Source: Celerinatantimonas sp046054195 (GTDB lineage: Bacteria > Pseudomonadota > Gammaproteobacteria > Enterobacterales > Celerinatantimonadaceae). Taken from it: a stretch of DNA of 64,000 bases. The notes below the pieces were generated by a model. The model made no database searches. It saw nothing but the letters and a program-made list of their open reading frames with translations, and was not told the DNA's origin. Of this stretch, positions 9,726 through 18,860 are shown one piece after another (within the stretch, counting starts at the first letter, position 1; each line of letters begins with the position of its first letter). The stretch spans positions 62,001 through 126,000 of the forward strand of contig NZ_JBEQCS010000003.1 in assembly GCF_046054195.1 (NCBI RefSeq), read 5' to 3'. A program made the position numbers and the translations under genes.

Positions 9726-9899
9726 ATGGCCGTTCAACAAAACCGTAAAACCCGTTCTAAGCGTGGCATGCGTCGTTCTCATGATGCGATCACTAACAAT
9801 GCTGCACTGAGCGTTGATAAAGAAACTGGTGAAACTCACCGTCGTCATCACGTAACTGCTGATGGCTTCTACCGTGGCCAGAAAGTTATAAACAAGTAA
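9726..9899 (+). CDS. rpmF: 50S ribosomal protein L32
   Basis: 57 aa, starting MAVQQNRKTRSKRGMRRSHD, the universally conserved L32 N-terminus, and ending FYRGQKVINK. An AGGAGAAAG ribosome site lies just upstream. It is too short for many ORF filters but unmistakable. It sits between yceD and plsX as in E. coli. Confidence 0.98.
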   Translation: MAVQQNRKTRSKRGMRRSHDAITNNAALSVDKETGETHRRHHVTADGFYRGQKVINK

Positions 9900-9909
9900 G
9901 GCAACGCCA

Positions 9910-10941
9910 TTGCAACGTCTAACGATTGCGTTAGATGCTATGGGGGGAGATTCTGGCCCCCCTGTCGTTATTCCTGCCGTCAAACGCATTTTAGAAAACT
10001 ATCCTGATATTGCTGTTCACCTTGTTGGTGATCCGGTGATGCTCAACCCTCTTCTTAAGCACTATCAACTGCAATCAGATTCTCGCATTCATCTTACATA
10101 CACCAGTGATGTTGTATTGCCTGACGATAAGCCCTTGACGATTATACGTTCGCGTCGCTCATCTTCTATGGCTAAAGCCTTAAAACTGGTCGCTGATAAT
10201 CAAGCCGATGCTTGCGTAAGTGCTGGAAGTACAGGCGCGTTAGTTGCTTTATCGCATTCGATTTTAAAAGTATTGCCCGGTGTTGATAGGCCTGCATTGG
10301 TAACTGCTCTACCTAATAAAAAAGGCACTAAAACGCTGTTATTAGATCTTGGAGCGAATATTAACTGCCACGCCAATCTATTAGTTCAATTCGCGATGAT
10401 GGGCTCGGTGCTTGTCGAACAGCTCTGGGGAGTTAACAACCCATCGATTGCTCTGTTGAATATTGGCAGTGAAGCGATTAAAGGCAATGATACCATTCGC
10501 CATGCGAGTCATTTATTGATGCAAACTAAGCAGCTTAATTACCGTGGGTTTATTGAAGGTAATCAGTTATTTAATGGTCAATGTGATGTTATTGTTTGTG
10601 ATGGTTTTTCTGGCAATATCGCGCTTAAGACCGCTGAAGGCACAGCAGAATATCTATTAGATATATTTTCATCACTGGTACCCAAAGGGCGCATAAAACG
10701 CTATTTAATCAGCAAATTATTGCCAACTATTGCAATCCAGTTGAATCAATATCGCCCCGACCAATACAATGGCGCGTGCATGTTAGGGTTAAATGCAAGC
10801 GTTATTAAGAGCCATGGCAGAGCGGATAGCGATGCATTTTATCAAGCAATTTGTGAAGCAATAGAACAATCAAAATTGCATATTCCACAGATGATAGGGG
10901 CTAAAATACAGACTTATCAGGATACATTGACAGTAAATTGA
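9910..10941 (+). CDS. plsX: Phosphate acyltransferase PlsX
   Basis: Makes acyl-phosphate from acyl-ACP for phospholipid synthesis and associates peripherally with the membrane. It starts with TTG (MQRLTIALDAMGGDSGPPVV); no ATG or GTG gives the conserved N-terminus, and the start lies 10 bp after rpmF. Family blocks ALDAMGGD, SAGSTGALVAL, LLDLGANI and DQYNGACMLG are all present. Length is 343 aa. In most relatives fabH follows immediately; here there are 174 non-coding bases and then fabD. Confidence 0.95.
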   Translation: MQRLTIALDAMGGDSGPPVVIPAVKRILENYPDIAVHLVGDPVMLNPLLKHYQLQSDSRIHLTYTSDVVLPDDKPLTIIRSRRSSSMAKALKLVADNQADACVSAGSTGALVALSHSILKVLPGVDRPALVTALPNKKGTKTLLLDLGANINCHANLLVQFAMMGSVLVEQLWGVNNPSIALLNIGSEAIKGNDTIRHASHLLMQTKQLNYRGFIEGNQLFNGQCDVIVCDGFSGNIALKTAEGTAEYLLDIFSSLVPKGRIKRYLISKLLPTIAIQLNQYRPDQYNGACMLGLNASVIKSHGRADSDAFYQAICEAIEQSKLHIPQMIGAKIQTYQDTLTVN

Positions 10942-11115
10942 TAATATATTGCACATATTGAGGAATATTTAACCACTTGTATTAGCCAACACATAGATGT
11001 TGCTTGGGATGTGATGTCGAAGTGGTTATACTTGCAAATATTAAATCACTATTTGGTTTTCCAAGAGTACAGTCGTCATCAATCAGACTGTTTAATTTAG
11101 ATATAGGAATATCTC

Positions 11116-12054
11116 ATGTCGAATTTTGCATTTGTGTTTCCGGGGCAGGGTTCCCAAAGTGTTGGGATGCTAGCTGAACTGGCCCAGTCAAACGCAACTG
11201 TTCAGAAGACTTTCGCCCAAGCATCAGATGCTTTGGGCTATCGCATCGATGATGTTATCGCTAATGGTCCTGCTGAAAAGTTAAATGATACAGCCGTTAC
11301 TCAGCCTGCGCTGTTAACTTGTTCAGTTGCATTATGGCGCGTTTGGCAAGAACGAGCTGATTTTAAACCCGCTTTTTTAGCTGGCCATAGTCTTGGAGAA
11401 TATTCGGCTTTAACCTGTGCAGGTGTTATTGATTTTGCAGATGCAGTGAAATTGGTAGAACTGCGTGGTCAGTTGATGCAACAGGCGGTTCCAGCGGGTG
11501 TTGGAGCAATGTCTGCAATTATTGGTCTTGATAACGACACTATTATTCAAGCGTGCCAGCAAGCGGCACAAGGTGAAGTGGTTACCGCAGTTAATTTTAA
11601 CTCGCCAGGTCAAGTTGTTATTGCTGGGAATAAAGCCGCTGTTGAACGCGCGAACGCTCTTTGTAAAGAAGCGGGTGCAAAACGCGCTTTGCCATTGCCA
11701 GTGAGTGTCCCGTCACATTGTGAGCTTATGCGTCCTGCCGCTGAACAATTGGCTGAAAAATTAGATACTCTCTCATTTGCTCAGCCACTTTATCGCGTAA
11801 TTCATAACTATAATGTATCAGTGTCTGAAAACGCTCAGCAGATCAAAGAAGCGTTAATTAAACAGCTTTATAGTCCTGTACGATGGGTTGAAACAGTTGA
11901 AATGCTTGCAAATGAAGGTGTGTCTCATTTAGTTGAGTGTGGTCCGGGTAAAGTGCTTTCTGGTTTGACTAAACGGATCAACAAACAACTTTCATCTGTA
12001 TCGTTTAACGATACTGCATCTTTAGATGCAGCCATTGAAACAATTTCTAAATAA
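11116..12054 (+). CDS. fabD: Malonyl-CoA:ACP transacylase
   Basis: Loads malonate onto ACP for fatty-acid elongation in the cytosol. A 312-aa protein with FPGQGSQSVGM at the N-terminus and the nucleophile elbow GHSLGEYSAL (catalytic Ser near 92); the His partner lies in VPSHCELM. It is preceded by AGGAATATCTC and followed 15 bp later by fabG. The adjacent order fabD-fabG-acpP-fabF is the usual one, with fabH missing upstream. Confidence 0.97.
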   Translation: MSNFAFVFPGQGSQSVGMLAELAQSNATVQKTFAQASDALGYRIDDVIANGPAEKLNDTAVTQPALLTCSVALWRVWQERADFKPAFLAGHSLGEYSALTCAGVIDFADAVKLVELRGQLMQQAVPAGVGAMSAIIGLDNDTIIQACQQAAQGEVVTAVNFNSPGQVVIAGNKAAVERANALCKEAGAKRALPLPVSVPSHCELMRPAAEQLAEKLDTLSFAQPLYRVIHNYNVSVSENAQQIKEALIKQLYSPVRWVETVEMLANEGVSHLVECGPGKVLSGLTKRINKQLSSVSFNDTASLDAAIETISK

Positions 12055-12069
12055 TTAAGGATTGATAAC

Positions 12070-12807
12070 ATGTCGTTTACCGGCCAAATAGCATTAGTGA
12101 CCGGCGCCAGCCGCGGGATTGGCAAAGCAATCGCTACGATTCTTGCTGACCGAGGCGCAACCGTGATTGGTACAGCCACTTCAGCCAACGGGGCTGAAGC
12201 AATTAGCGATTATCTGCGCGAGCAGGGTGGTTGTGGCATGGTTTTAAATGTCACAGATAGTGAGTCAATCAACGAATTATTCAGCCATATTAAACAACAA
12301 TTTGGCGATATCGATATTTTAGTTAATAATGCGGGTATTACTCGCGATAACTTATTAATGCGGATGAAAGATGATGAGTGGGATGATATCATCGCCACGA
12401 ATTTGACATCTGTATTTAAATTATCCAAAGCCGTTTTACGGGCTATGATGAAAAAACGTTCTGGTCGCGTAATTAATATCGGTTCAGTTGTCGGATCTAT
12501 GGGCAATGCTGGGCAAACCAATTATTCAGCAGCCAAAGCCGGGTTATTAGGTTTTACACGTTCAATGGCAAAAGAAGTCGCCTCTCGTGGAATTACTGTC
12601 AATGCAGTCGCCCCCGGATTTATAGAAACAGACATGACTAGAGCCCTTGATGAAGGTCAGCGCCAGGCTATTTTAGCCGAGGTGCCTATGGCTCGCCTCG
12701 GAGATCCTGAAGAAATTGCGAAGACAGTTGCATTTTTAGCAAGTGATGACGCAGCATATATTACAGGTGAAACGATTCATGTTAATGGCGGAATGTACAT
12801 GGCATAA
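12070..12807 (+). CDS. fabG: 3-oxoacyl-[ACP] reductase
   Basis: NADPH-dependent reductase of the fatty-acid elongation cycle, a short-chain dehydrogenase. 245 aa with the cofactor motif TGASRGIGKA, NNAGITRDN, catalytic Ser (GSVVGSMG) and YSAAKAG (Tyr/Lys). It ends GETIHVNGGMYMA like E. coli FabG. An AAGGATTGATAAC ribosome site precedes the ATG. Co-transcribed with fabD. Confidence 0.97.
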   Translation: MSFTGQIALVTGASRGIGKAIATILADRGATVIGTATSANGAEAISDYLREQGGCGMVLNVTDSESINELFSHIKQQFGDIDILVNNAGITRDNLLMRMKDDEWDDIIATNLTSVFKLSKAVLRAMMKKRSGRVINIGSVVGSMGNAGQTNYSAAKAGLLGFTRSMAKEVASRGITVNAVAPGFIETDMTRALDEGQRQAILAEVPMARLGDPEEIAKTVAFLASDDAAYITGETIHVNGGMYMA

Positions 12808-12958
12808 TCACTTTTAAAGTGATTAAATAAGGCATTCTCCGTTAAATTCAGTGATAAATCGCGGAAGCGATCATGCAACTAGGGGTTGCAACTTTTCGCG
12901 GTTTGAATACACTATCGCAACAACGCAAAAGCGTATTATACAAAGGAAAATTATTGTC

Positions 12959-13195
12959 ATGAGCACAATCGAAGAACGTGTAAAGAAGATTATCATCGAA
13001 CAGCTTGGTGTTGGTGAAGATGAAGTAAAACCAGAAGCATCATTCGTTGATGACCTGGGTGCTGATTCTTTGGATACTGTTGAGCTGGTGATGGCTCTGG
13101 AAGAAGAGTTTGATACTGAGATTCCAGATGAAGAAGCTGAAAAAATCACTACCGTTCAAACAGCTATTGATTACATTCTTGCTAATCAAGACTAA
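12959..13195 (+). CDS. acpP: Acyl carrier protein
   Basis: 78 aa, acidic, with the phosphopantetheine attachment motif GADSLDTVEL (Ser37 counting Met, Ser36 in the mature protein). The start at 12959 (MSTIEERVKKIIIEQLGV) matches all relatives and has AAAGGAAAA upstream; the longer in-frame extension upstream is not real. A separate leader of about 150 bp precedes it, suggesting its own promoter, as in E. coli. A strong terminator follows. Confidence 0.99.
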   Translation: MSTIEERVKKIIIEQLGVGEDEVKPEASFVDDLGADSLDTVELVMALEEEFDTEIPDEEAEKITTVQTAIDYILANQD

Positions 13196-13201
13196 TCTTC
13201 T

Positions 13202-13228
13202 AAAACAGGCAGTTTAACTGCCTGTTTT
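13202..13228 (+). terminator. Terminator after acpP
   Basis: AAAACAGGCAGT and its complement form a 12-bp stem closed by a 3-base loop region and ending in TTTT, 6 bp after the acpP stop. It probably attenuates read-through so that acpP mRNA is more abundant than fabF mRNA. Confidence 0.85.
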
Positions 13229-13272
13229 GATCTCACTCTTTATTTCGTATTCCCGTTTCTGGAGGCTAATCT

Positions 13273-14505
13273 GTGACAAAACGCAGAGTGGTTGTGACCG
13301 GCATTGGTATGCTGTCGCCGGTAGGAAATACGGCGGAAGATTCTTGGAAAGCTCTTCTTGCAGGCCAAAGCGGTATTGGACCCATTGAGCATTTCGATAC
13401 AGAGGCCTTTCCAACTCGTTTCGCCGGCTTAGTTAAAAACTTTGATGCTGATAAATATGTTGCTAAAAAAGATCAACGTAAAACTGATCTTTTCATTCAA
13501 TACGGTATTGCTGCCGGCTTGATGGCACTTGAAGATTCAGCAATTGAAGTAACAGATGACAATGCAGAACGGATCGGATTATCCATTGGTTCTGGGATTG
13601 GTGGTTTGGGCTTAATTGAACAAAACCACGCAAATCTGATGAACAATGGCCCCCGTAAAATCAGCCCATTTTTCGTTCCATCGACAATCATCAACATGGT
13701 TGCTGGGCACCTGTCTATTAAAACAGGGATTAAAGGACCAAACATCGCTGTAACAACAGCATGTACAACTGGGACTCATTCAATCGGCCTTGCTGCGCGA
13801 TTGATTGCCTATGGTGATGCAGATGTTATGCTCGCCGGTGGTTCTGAAAAAGCATCGACTGAATTGGGCATGGGCGGTTTTGCTGCTGCTCGCGCTTTAA
13901 GTAGCCGTAATGATGACCCTCAGCACGCTAGTCGTCCATGGGACAAAGACCGTGATGGCTTTGTTTTAGGCGATGGTGCTGGTGTTATGGTTCTTGAAGA
14001 GTATGAACACGCTAAAGAACGTGGCGCTAAAATTTATGCAGAACTTGTTGGGTTTGGCATGAGTGGCGATGCGTATCACATTACGTCTCCATCTGGTGAT
14101 GGCGCTGTATTAGCGATGAAGAATGCTCTTAAAGATGCCAAAGTTGATCCATCTGTGGTGGGATACGTTAATGCTCATGGCACATCAACCCCTGCTGGTG
14201 ATGTGGCAGAAAGCAACGCGGTTAAAAGTGTATTTGGTGAACATGCTTATCACTTGTTGGTTAGCTCAACCAAATCAATGACCGGGCATTTACTAGGTGC
14301 AGCAGGCGCTGTTGAAGCGATTATCTCAGTGTTAGCACTTCGAGATCAAATTGCACCGCCAACAATTAATCTGGAAAATCCTGATGAAGGATGTGACTTA
14401 GATTATGTTGCTAATAAAGCTCGCCCAGCCGAACTTGAATATACCTTATCTAATTCATTTGGATTTGGTGGCACAAACGGTTCTTTACTATTTAAAAAGA
14501 TTTAG
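13273..14505 (+). CDS. fabF: 3-oxoacyl-[ACP] synthase II
   Basis: Condensing enzyme of fatty-acid elongation, important for cis-vaccenate and temperature control of membrane fluidity. 410 aa starting with GTG behind a perfect GGAGG. The catalytic triad is visible: Cys in TTACTTGTHS, His in NAHGTSTPAGD and His in SMTGHLLGAAG. Since fabH is absent nearby, any initiation condensing enzyme must be encoded elsewhere; FabF itself is a normal elongation enzyme and not an obvious substitute. Confidence 0.97.
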   Translation: MTKRRVVVTGIGMLSPVGNTAEDSWKALLAGQSGIGPIEHFDTEAFPTRFAGLVKNFDADKYVAKKDQRKTDLFIQYGIAAGLMALEDSAIEVTDDNAERIGLSIGSGIGGLGLIEQNHANLMNNGPRKISPFFVPSTIINMVAGHLSIKTGIKGPNIAVTTACTTGTHSIGLAARLIAYGDADVMLAGGSEKASTELGMGGFAAARALSSRNDDPQHASRPWDKDRDGFVLGDGAGVMVLEEYEHAKERGAKIYAELVGFGMSGDAYHITSPSGDGAVLAMKNALKDAKVDPSVVGYVNAHGTSTPAGDVAESNAVKSVFGEHAYHLLVSSTKSMTGHLLGAAGAVEAIISVLALRDQIAPPTINLENPDEGCDLDYVANKARPAELEYTLSNSFGFGGTNGSLLFKKI

Positions 14506-14528
14506 TTTAAGAGCCGTTTGAGCATTGA

Positions 14529-14562
14529 GCCTGATGTCGTTAATATGGCATCGGGCTTTTTT
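14529..14562 (+). terminator. Terminator after fabF
   Basis: GCCTGATG...CATCGGGC hairpin followed by TTTTTT, 24 bp after the fabF stop and 23 bp before pabC. Confidence 0.85.
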
Positions 14563-14584
14563 ATACCCAAATTAAGGAGTTTCT

Positions 14585-15397
14585 GTGGCAAAACACTGGG
14601 TAAATGGTCAGCCATGTGAGTTATTGTCCGTTGAGGATAGAGGGTTGCAATATGGTGATGGCTTTTTTACGACAATGGCGGTGCACCATGGAAAAATTCA
14701 AAATCTAGATTATCACCAAATCCGCATCTGCCATGGATTAAGTTTGTTAAAGTTTTCCCTTGATGTGGCCAAACTTTGGCAATTCGCTCAGCACCAAGCA
14801 GCGCTGCTAAATGACGGTGGATTAAAACTAACCATTACTCGAGGTGTCGGTGGCCGCGGCTATCAAAGCCCTGAGAACCCTTGCTCAAATTGGATCCTGA
14901 GCAGTTTCGATGTGAGCCCTATTTACACACAATGGCAAAAATCTGGGATAAAATTAGGTTTAGCTCAGACGAGACTTGCTGTCGGCAATGTTTTTAGCCA
15001 CTTAAAAACACTGAATCGGCTCGAACAGGTCGCCCTTAAGCAAGAGTTGACTGGCGAGCATGACGATCTGCTTGCATTAGATTACTTTGGCAATGTCACC
15101 GAAGCGATTGCAGCGAATATATTTTGGCGTAAAGACAAACAAATTTATACGCCAGAGCTTAAATTGGCGGGTGTGTTCGGCACTCAACGCAACTATATTA
15201 TTGAGCGCTTACAGCATCGCGAATTTGATGATGTCGAGTTAAATATTGATAACTACCCACTGGCTCATGTGCAAAATGCGGATGAAATATGGCTAACCAA
15301 TAGTTTATTGCCAGTTGTTCCTGTACGCCAATTTGAGTCCAGAACATATCAAGATTTTTCATTTACCCAGCGTTTATTAGGCGATCTAGGATATTAA
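14585..15397 (+). CDS. pabC: Aminodeoxychorismate lyase
   Basis: PLP enzyme releasing p-aminobenzoate from aminodeoxychorismate for folate synthesis. 270 aa, GTG start behind AAGGAG. Fold-type IV landmarks are RGLQYGDGFFTT at the N-terminus, the PLP lysine in HLKTLNRLEQV and the GNVTEAIAANIFW block. The stop codon overlaps the region of the mltG start, so the two are translationally coupled. Same position as in E. coli. Confidence 0.95.
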   Translation: MAKHWVNGQPCELLSVEDRGLQYGDGFFTTMAVHHGKIQNLDYHQIRICHGLSLLKFSLDVAKLWQFAQHQAALLNDGGLKLTITRGVGGRGYQSPENPCSNWILSSFDVSPIYTQWQKSGIKLGLAQTRLAVGNVFSHLKTLNRLEQVALKQELTGEHDDLLALDYFGNVTEAIAANIFWRKDKQIYTPELKLAGVFGTQRNYIIERLQHREFDDVELNIDNYPLAHVQNADEIWLTNSLLPVVPVRQFESRTYQDFSFTQRLLGDLGY

Positions 15398-15403
15398 TTG
15401 CCC

Positions 15404-16396
15404 ATGCGAAAAGCTCTTCTAGCAATCTTTTTCATCATTGTCGTTGTTTTAGGTGGTTTACTATTCAAAGGGTATCAGTCTACTGAGCAACTTTGGATAA
15501 AGCCAAATTTAGCAACAACACAGCTTTATACTCTTAAACCGGGTGAACGCTTGATTGACGTATTCGCCCAATTAACCAACCTTAATAAAGCCCAACGAAT
15601 CAGCTTAAAACTTTGGTTTCGTTTGCATCCTGATCTGGTAAAAATTAAAGCTGGCACTTATGAGCTTCCAGCTCAATCCAGTTTTGCTGATGTAGCCGCT
15701 ATTTTGCGCTCAGGAAAAGTGTACCAATACCGTTTAACCCTAGTCGAAGGTGAAACTTTATCTCAGTGGTGGCAGCGTTTAAGCGACTCACCGGGATTAC
15801 TCCCACCACAAAATAGCCCGCAAGAAATAGCCAAACAGCTCGGTGCACCTTTAGCAAATCTAGAGGGCTTGTTATTACCTGAAACTTACTATTATACGCA
15901 CGATACGAAAGCAATTGAGGTTATCACTCGAGCGTATCACTCGATGGATACTTTAAGCTCTAAATTGTGGGCTGAGCGTGACAAAGATTTACCGCTGAGT
16001 TCTCGCTATCAATTGATTATTCTTGCTTCGTTAATTCAAAAAGAGACGGGGATTAATGCCGAGATGCCAAAAGTAGCATCCGTCTTTGTGAACCGGTTAC
16101 GTAAAGGCATGCGTTTGCAAACCGACCCAACCGTTATTTATGGATTAGGTGATGCCTATAACGGCCATATCACGAGAGCCGATCTTAAAGCTAAAAATGC
16201 GTATAATACCTACGTGATCCATGGCTTGCCGCCAACACCGATTGCAATGCCAGGAAAAGCAGCATTAGAGGCTGCAGCCCATCCACAGAAAACCCATTAT
16301 TATTATTTTGTTGCTGATGGTAGTGGCGGACATCATTTTTCACAAACATTAAAGCAGCATAACCGTGCCGTTAGGAAATATTTAATAAAACGATGA
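15404..16396 (+). CDS. mltG: Endolytic murein transglycosylase MltG
   Basis: Inner-membrane enzyme that cleaves nascent glycan strands and sets their length. One N-terminal TM helix (ALLAIFFIIVVVLGGLLF) precedes a LysM-like domain and the YceG catalytic domain with QKETGINAEMPKVASVFVNR, where the Glu is the catalytic residue. The ending matches E. coli YceG (HNRAVRKYL). I prefer the ATG at 15404; a TTG at 15398 would add two residues. The stop overlaps the tmk ATG by 4 bases. Confidence 0.95.
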   Translation: MRKALLAIFFIIVVVLGGLLFKGYQSTEQLWIKPNLATTQLYTLKPGERLIDVFAQLTNLNKAQRISLKLWFRLHPDLVKIKAGTYELPAQSSFADVAAILRSGKVYQYRLTLVEGETLSQWWQRLSDSPGLLPPQNSPQEIAKQLGAPLANLEGLLLPETYYYTHDTKAIEVITRAYHSMDTLSSKLWAERDKDLPLSSRYQLIILASLIQKETGINAEMPKVASVFVNRLRKGMRLQTDPTVIYGLGDAYNGHITRADLKAKNAYNTYVIHGLPPTPIAMPGKAALEAAAHPQKTHYYYFVADGSGGHHFSQTLKQHNRAVRKYLIKR

Positions 16397-17028
16397 ATAA
16401 AGGCCAATATATAGTTATCGAAGGTTTAGAAGGCGCAGGCAAAAGCACCGCGCTTGAGACCGTAAAGACATGTCTAGCAGAACAGGGCATTGATTTTATC
16501 GCGACCCGAGAACCGGGAGGCACGCCTTTGGCTGAAAAGCTTCGCCATATCTTAAAACACTATGAAGATGAAGCGATCACCAGCCAAAGTGAGTTGTTGT
16601 TGATGTACGCGGCTCGCAGCCAGTTGGTTGAAAATGTTATAAAACCTGCTTTAAGCCAAGGCAAATGGGTCTTAGGCGATCGCCATGATCTCAGCTCTCG
16701 AGCGTATCAAGGCGGAGGGCGCCAAATTCCAATGAACACACTTGACCAGCTTCGCGATTTAACTTTAGGTGACTTTAGGCCAGCTTTAACACTTTATCTT
16801 GATATCGATCCGGTCAAAGGTTTGGCCAGAGCTAAGGCGCGAGGGAAATTAGACCGGATAGAACAGCAGCAATTAGACTTTTTTCAGCGGGCAAGGCGTG
16901 TTTATCTTGATGAAGTCGCTCTTAATAGCCATTGTGTTAAAATTGATGCCAGTTTAGCGCTTGAAACAGTGCAACAGGCTATCAGATCAGCAGTCACTCA
17001 GTTTATAAATCAGTGTCATGATAACTAA
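16393..17028 (+). CDS. tmk: Thymidylate kinase
   Basis: Phosphorylates dTMP to dTDP. 211 aa with P-loop GLEGAGKST at the N-terminus, the DR motif GDRHDLSSRAYQGGGR and the LID arginines. The ATG overlaps the mltG stop, and the gene overlaps holB by 11 bases, indicating tight coupling of nucleotide supply and replication genes as in E. coli. Confidence 0.96.
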   Translation: MNKGQYIVIEGLEGAGKSTALETVKTCLAEQGIDFIATREPGGTPLAEKLRHILKHYEDEAITSQSELLLMYAARSQLVENVIKPALSQGKWVLGDRHDLSSRAYQGGGRQIPMNTLDQLRDLTLGDFRPALTLYLDIDPVKGLARAKARGKLDRIEQQQLDFFQRARRVYLDEVALNSHCVKIDASLALETVQQAIRSAVTQFINQCHDN

Positions 17029-17974
17029 ACCATATCAGTGGCAGCAGCGTTTAGCCGAACAATTGAGTGCCCAGTTTGCCAACGGTCATTTAGCGCAAAC
17101 ACTGCTGCTTGATTGTGAAAAGGGCGCAGCTGGTGAAATTTTAAGTCAGTATTTGGCTAGTTTAATTTTATGCCATAGTCATACCACTCAGAATAAGCCT
17201 TGTGGTGAGTGTCACAGTTGCCGAATGTTTGAATCTCAAAGTCATAGCGATTTATATACGTTGTCAGCCAAAGGGCAGAGTATTGGTGTCGATGAGGTTC
17301 GTTTACTGCAGCATTGGGCCGTGCAAAAACCAACTCATGGCCATGGTAAAGTCGCTTTAATTGAACAGACCGATAAATTAACACCATCGGCAGCTAATGC
17401 GCTGCTTAAAATGCTAGAAGAGCCTAAATCTGACACCTATTTTATACTGTTAAAGCCTTTGCAGAGCGCGCTACTGCCAACAATTATTAGCCGAGCTCAG
17501 CGCTGGGTTGTCCACAGTCCATCATCGGCACAAGCTCTTAGCTTGTTAAAGCAGTTGCATCCGGGAATTGACGTCGCTCAGCTCAAACTTGCATTGCATT
17601 GGCTTGATGGTCCCAATGAGTGCAACGAGTTTTTTGACGCCGATGGGGCGGATAAACTTACTGAATTTACACAAAGTATCGATAAACTAAATCAAGGCGA
17701 TTTCGACTTAGTCGCCCAACAACTTGAAAAGTCACCCGATAAATTAAATTGGTTAGGACAGGTTATTATCGATTCGCTGCAAAGTCAGTTTAATCCTCAA
17801 GGGGAAGTAGGTCCTTTACTCACTCAGCTTACCCAAAGTCAACTTATGAGCGCTTGGCAAATGTTTATACAATTGCGTGAGAAACTCGAGCAAAGTCCTG
17901 CGCTAAATTTCTCGCTACAACTTTACCCATTACTTAGTTATTTATCTCAACCGGAGAGTAGTCGTGCTGATTGA
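17018..17974 (+). CDS. holB: DNA polymerase III delta' subunit
   Basis: Clamp-loader subunit, 318 aa. The four-cysteine zinc module (HSTT...C-GEC-HSC region near residues 51-65) and the SRC-like sensor block NALLKMLEEPKSDTYFILL are present. As in E. coli delta', no functional Walker A is visible. It overlaps both tmk and tatD. Length is slightly below the E. coli protein (334 aa). Confidence 0.95.
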   Translation: MITKPYQWQQRLAEQLSAQFANGHLAQTLLLDCEKGAAGEILSQYLASLILCHSHTTQNKPCGECHSCRMFESQSHSDLYTLSAKGQSIGVDEVRLLQHWAVQKPTHGHGKVALIEQTDKLTPSAANALLKMLEEPKSDTYFILLKPLQSALLPTIISRAQRWVVHSPSSAQALSLLKQLHPGIDVAQLKLALHWLDGPNECNEFFDADGADKLTEFTQSIDKLNQGDFDLVAQQLEKSPDKLNWLGQVIIDSLQSQFNPQGEVGPLLTQLTQSQLMSAWQMFIQLREKLEQSPALNFSLQLYPLLSYLSQPESSRAD

Positions 17975-18749
17975 TTCACACTGTCATCTTGATCGCCTTA
18001 ATTATGAAACATTGCATAAAGACCCTAAGCAGGTGATCGATCATGCTGCAAGTCAAGATGTGAACTATATGCTCGTTGTGAGCATCTCGTTAGATGAATA
18101 TCAAAATATGCGCAGGGCACTTGATGAGTATCCTAATTTAGCGTTTTCTTGCGGCGTTCACCCGCTGCACGCTCATGAGACACCTATCGAGCCGGAGCGG
18201 CTTAGAGAGCTAGGTGGGCAACCACGGGTTGTTGCATTAGGTGAAACGGGGCTGGACTATTTTTATAGTCCACAGACAAAAGAGCAACAAACGCAGAGTT
18301 TCATCGAACACCTCAAAGCCAGTCGAGAACTAAAAAAGCCAGTCATTATTCATACTCGTGATGCAAAAGATGAGACTCTTGAGCTCATCAAAAAATATGG
18401 TGACCCTGATGTGGGCGGTGTTTTGCACTGTTTTACTGAGGATTATGATATGGCAATGCAGGCTATCGACATGGGGTATTTTGTTTCGGCAAGCGGGATT
18501 ATTACGTTTAAATCAGCTAAAAAAGTGCAACAGATGTTTGCTAAATTGCCACTTGAACGGCTTCTGGTTGAAACCGATTCACCATATTTAGCTCCCGTGC
18601 CATTTCGTGGCAGCGAAAATCAGCCCGCTTATACACGCCAGGTTGCAGAGCATTTGGCAGAACTAAAAGGGATTAGTTATGAGCAGGTAGCGAAAGCGAC
18701 CACTGCTAATTTTCAGACGCTGTTTGGTTCGATTGAATCATGCAGATAA
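17964..18749 (+). CDS. ycfH: TatD-family metal-dependent DNase (YcfH)
   Basis: 261 aa, GTG start overlapping the holB end. Metal ligands are visible as DSHCHLD at the N-terminus, the Glu of GETGLDYFYS, the His of IIHTRDA, the His of LHCFTE and the Asp of ETDSPYLAP. Family members act as deoxyribonucleases or D-aminoacyl-tRNA-type hydrolases. YcfH is named from its gene position after holB. Confidence 0.94.
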   Translation: MLIDSHCHLDRLNYETLHKDPKQVIDHAASQDVNYMLVVSISLDEYQNMRRALDEYPNLAFSCGVHPLHAHETPIEPERLRELGGQPRVVALGETGLDYFYSPQTKEQQTQSFIEHLKASRELKKPVIIHTRDAKDETLELIKKYGDPDVGGVLHCFTEDYDMAMQAIDMGYFVSASGIITFKSAKKVQQMFAKLPLERLLVETDSPYLAPVPFRGSENQPAYTRQVAEHLAELKGISYEQVAKATTANFQTLFGSIESCR

Positions 18750-18754
18750 AAAAA

Positions 18755-18780
18755 GTCCGGTGCGAATCCTTGCGCCGGAC
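18755..18780 (-). terminator. Terminator for rsmF (possibly bidirectional)
   Basis: GTCCGGTGCG/TGCGCCGGAC hairpin. Read on the minus strand it is followed by a run of seven T, which fits the end of rsmF. A second small hairpin, GGCCCGCGTGGGCC, lies beside it at 18790-18803. Confidence 0.75.
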
Positions 18781-18860
18781 ATAGGGGAATGGCCCGCGTG
18801 GGCCTTGCGCTAATTATTACCAACATTTTAAGTGTAGCTAGGGTTAGCTAATTTGCCAGT

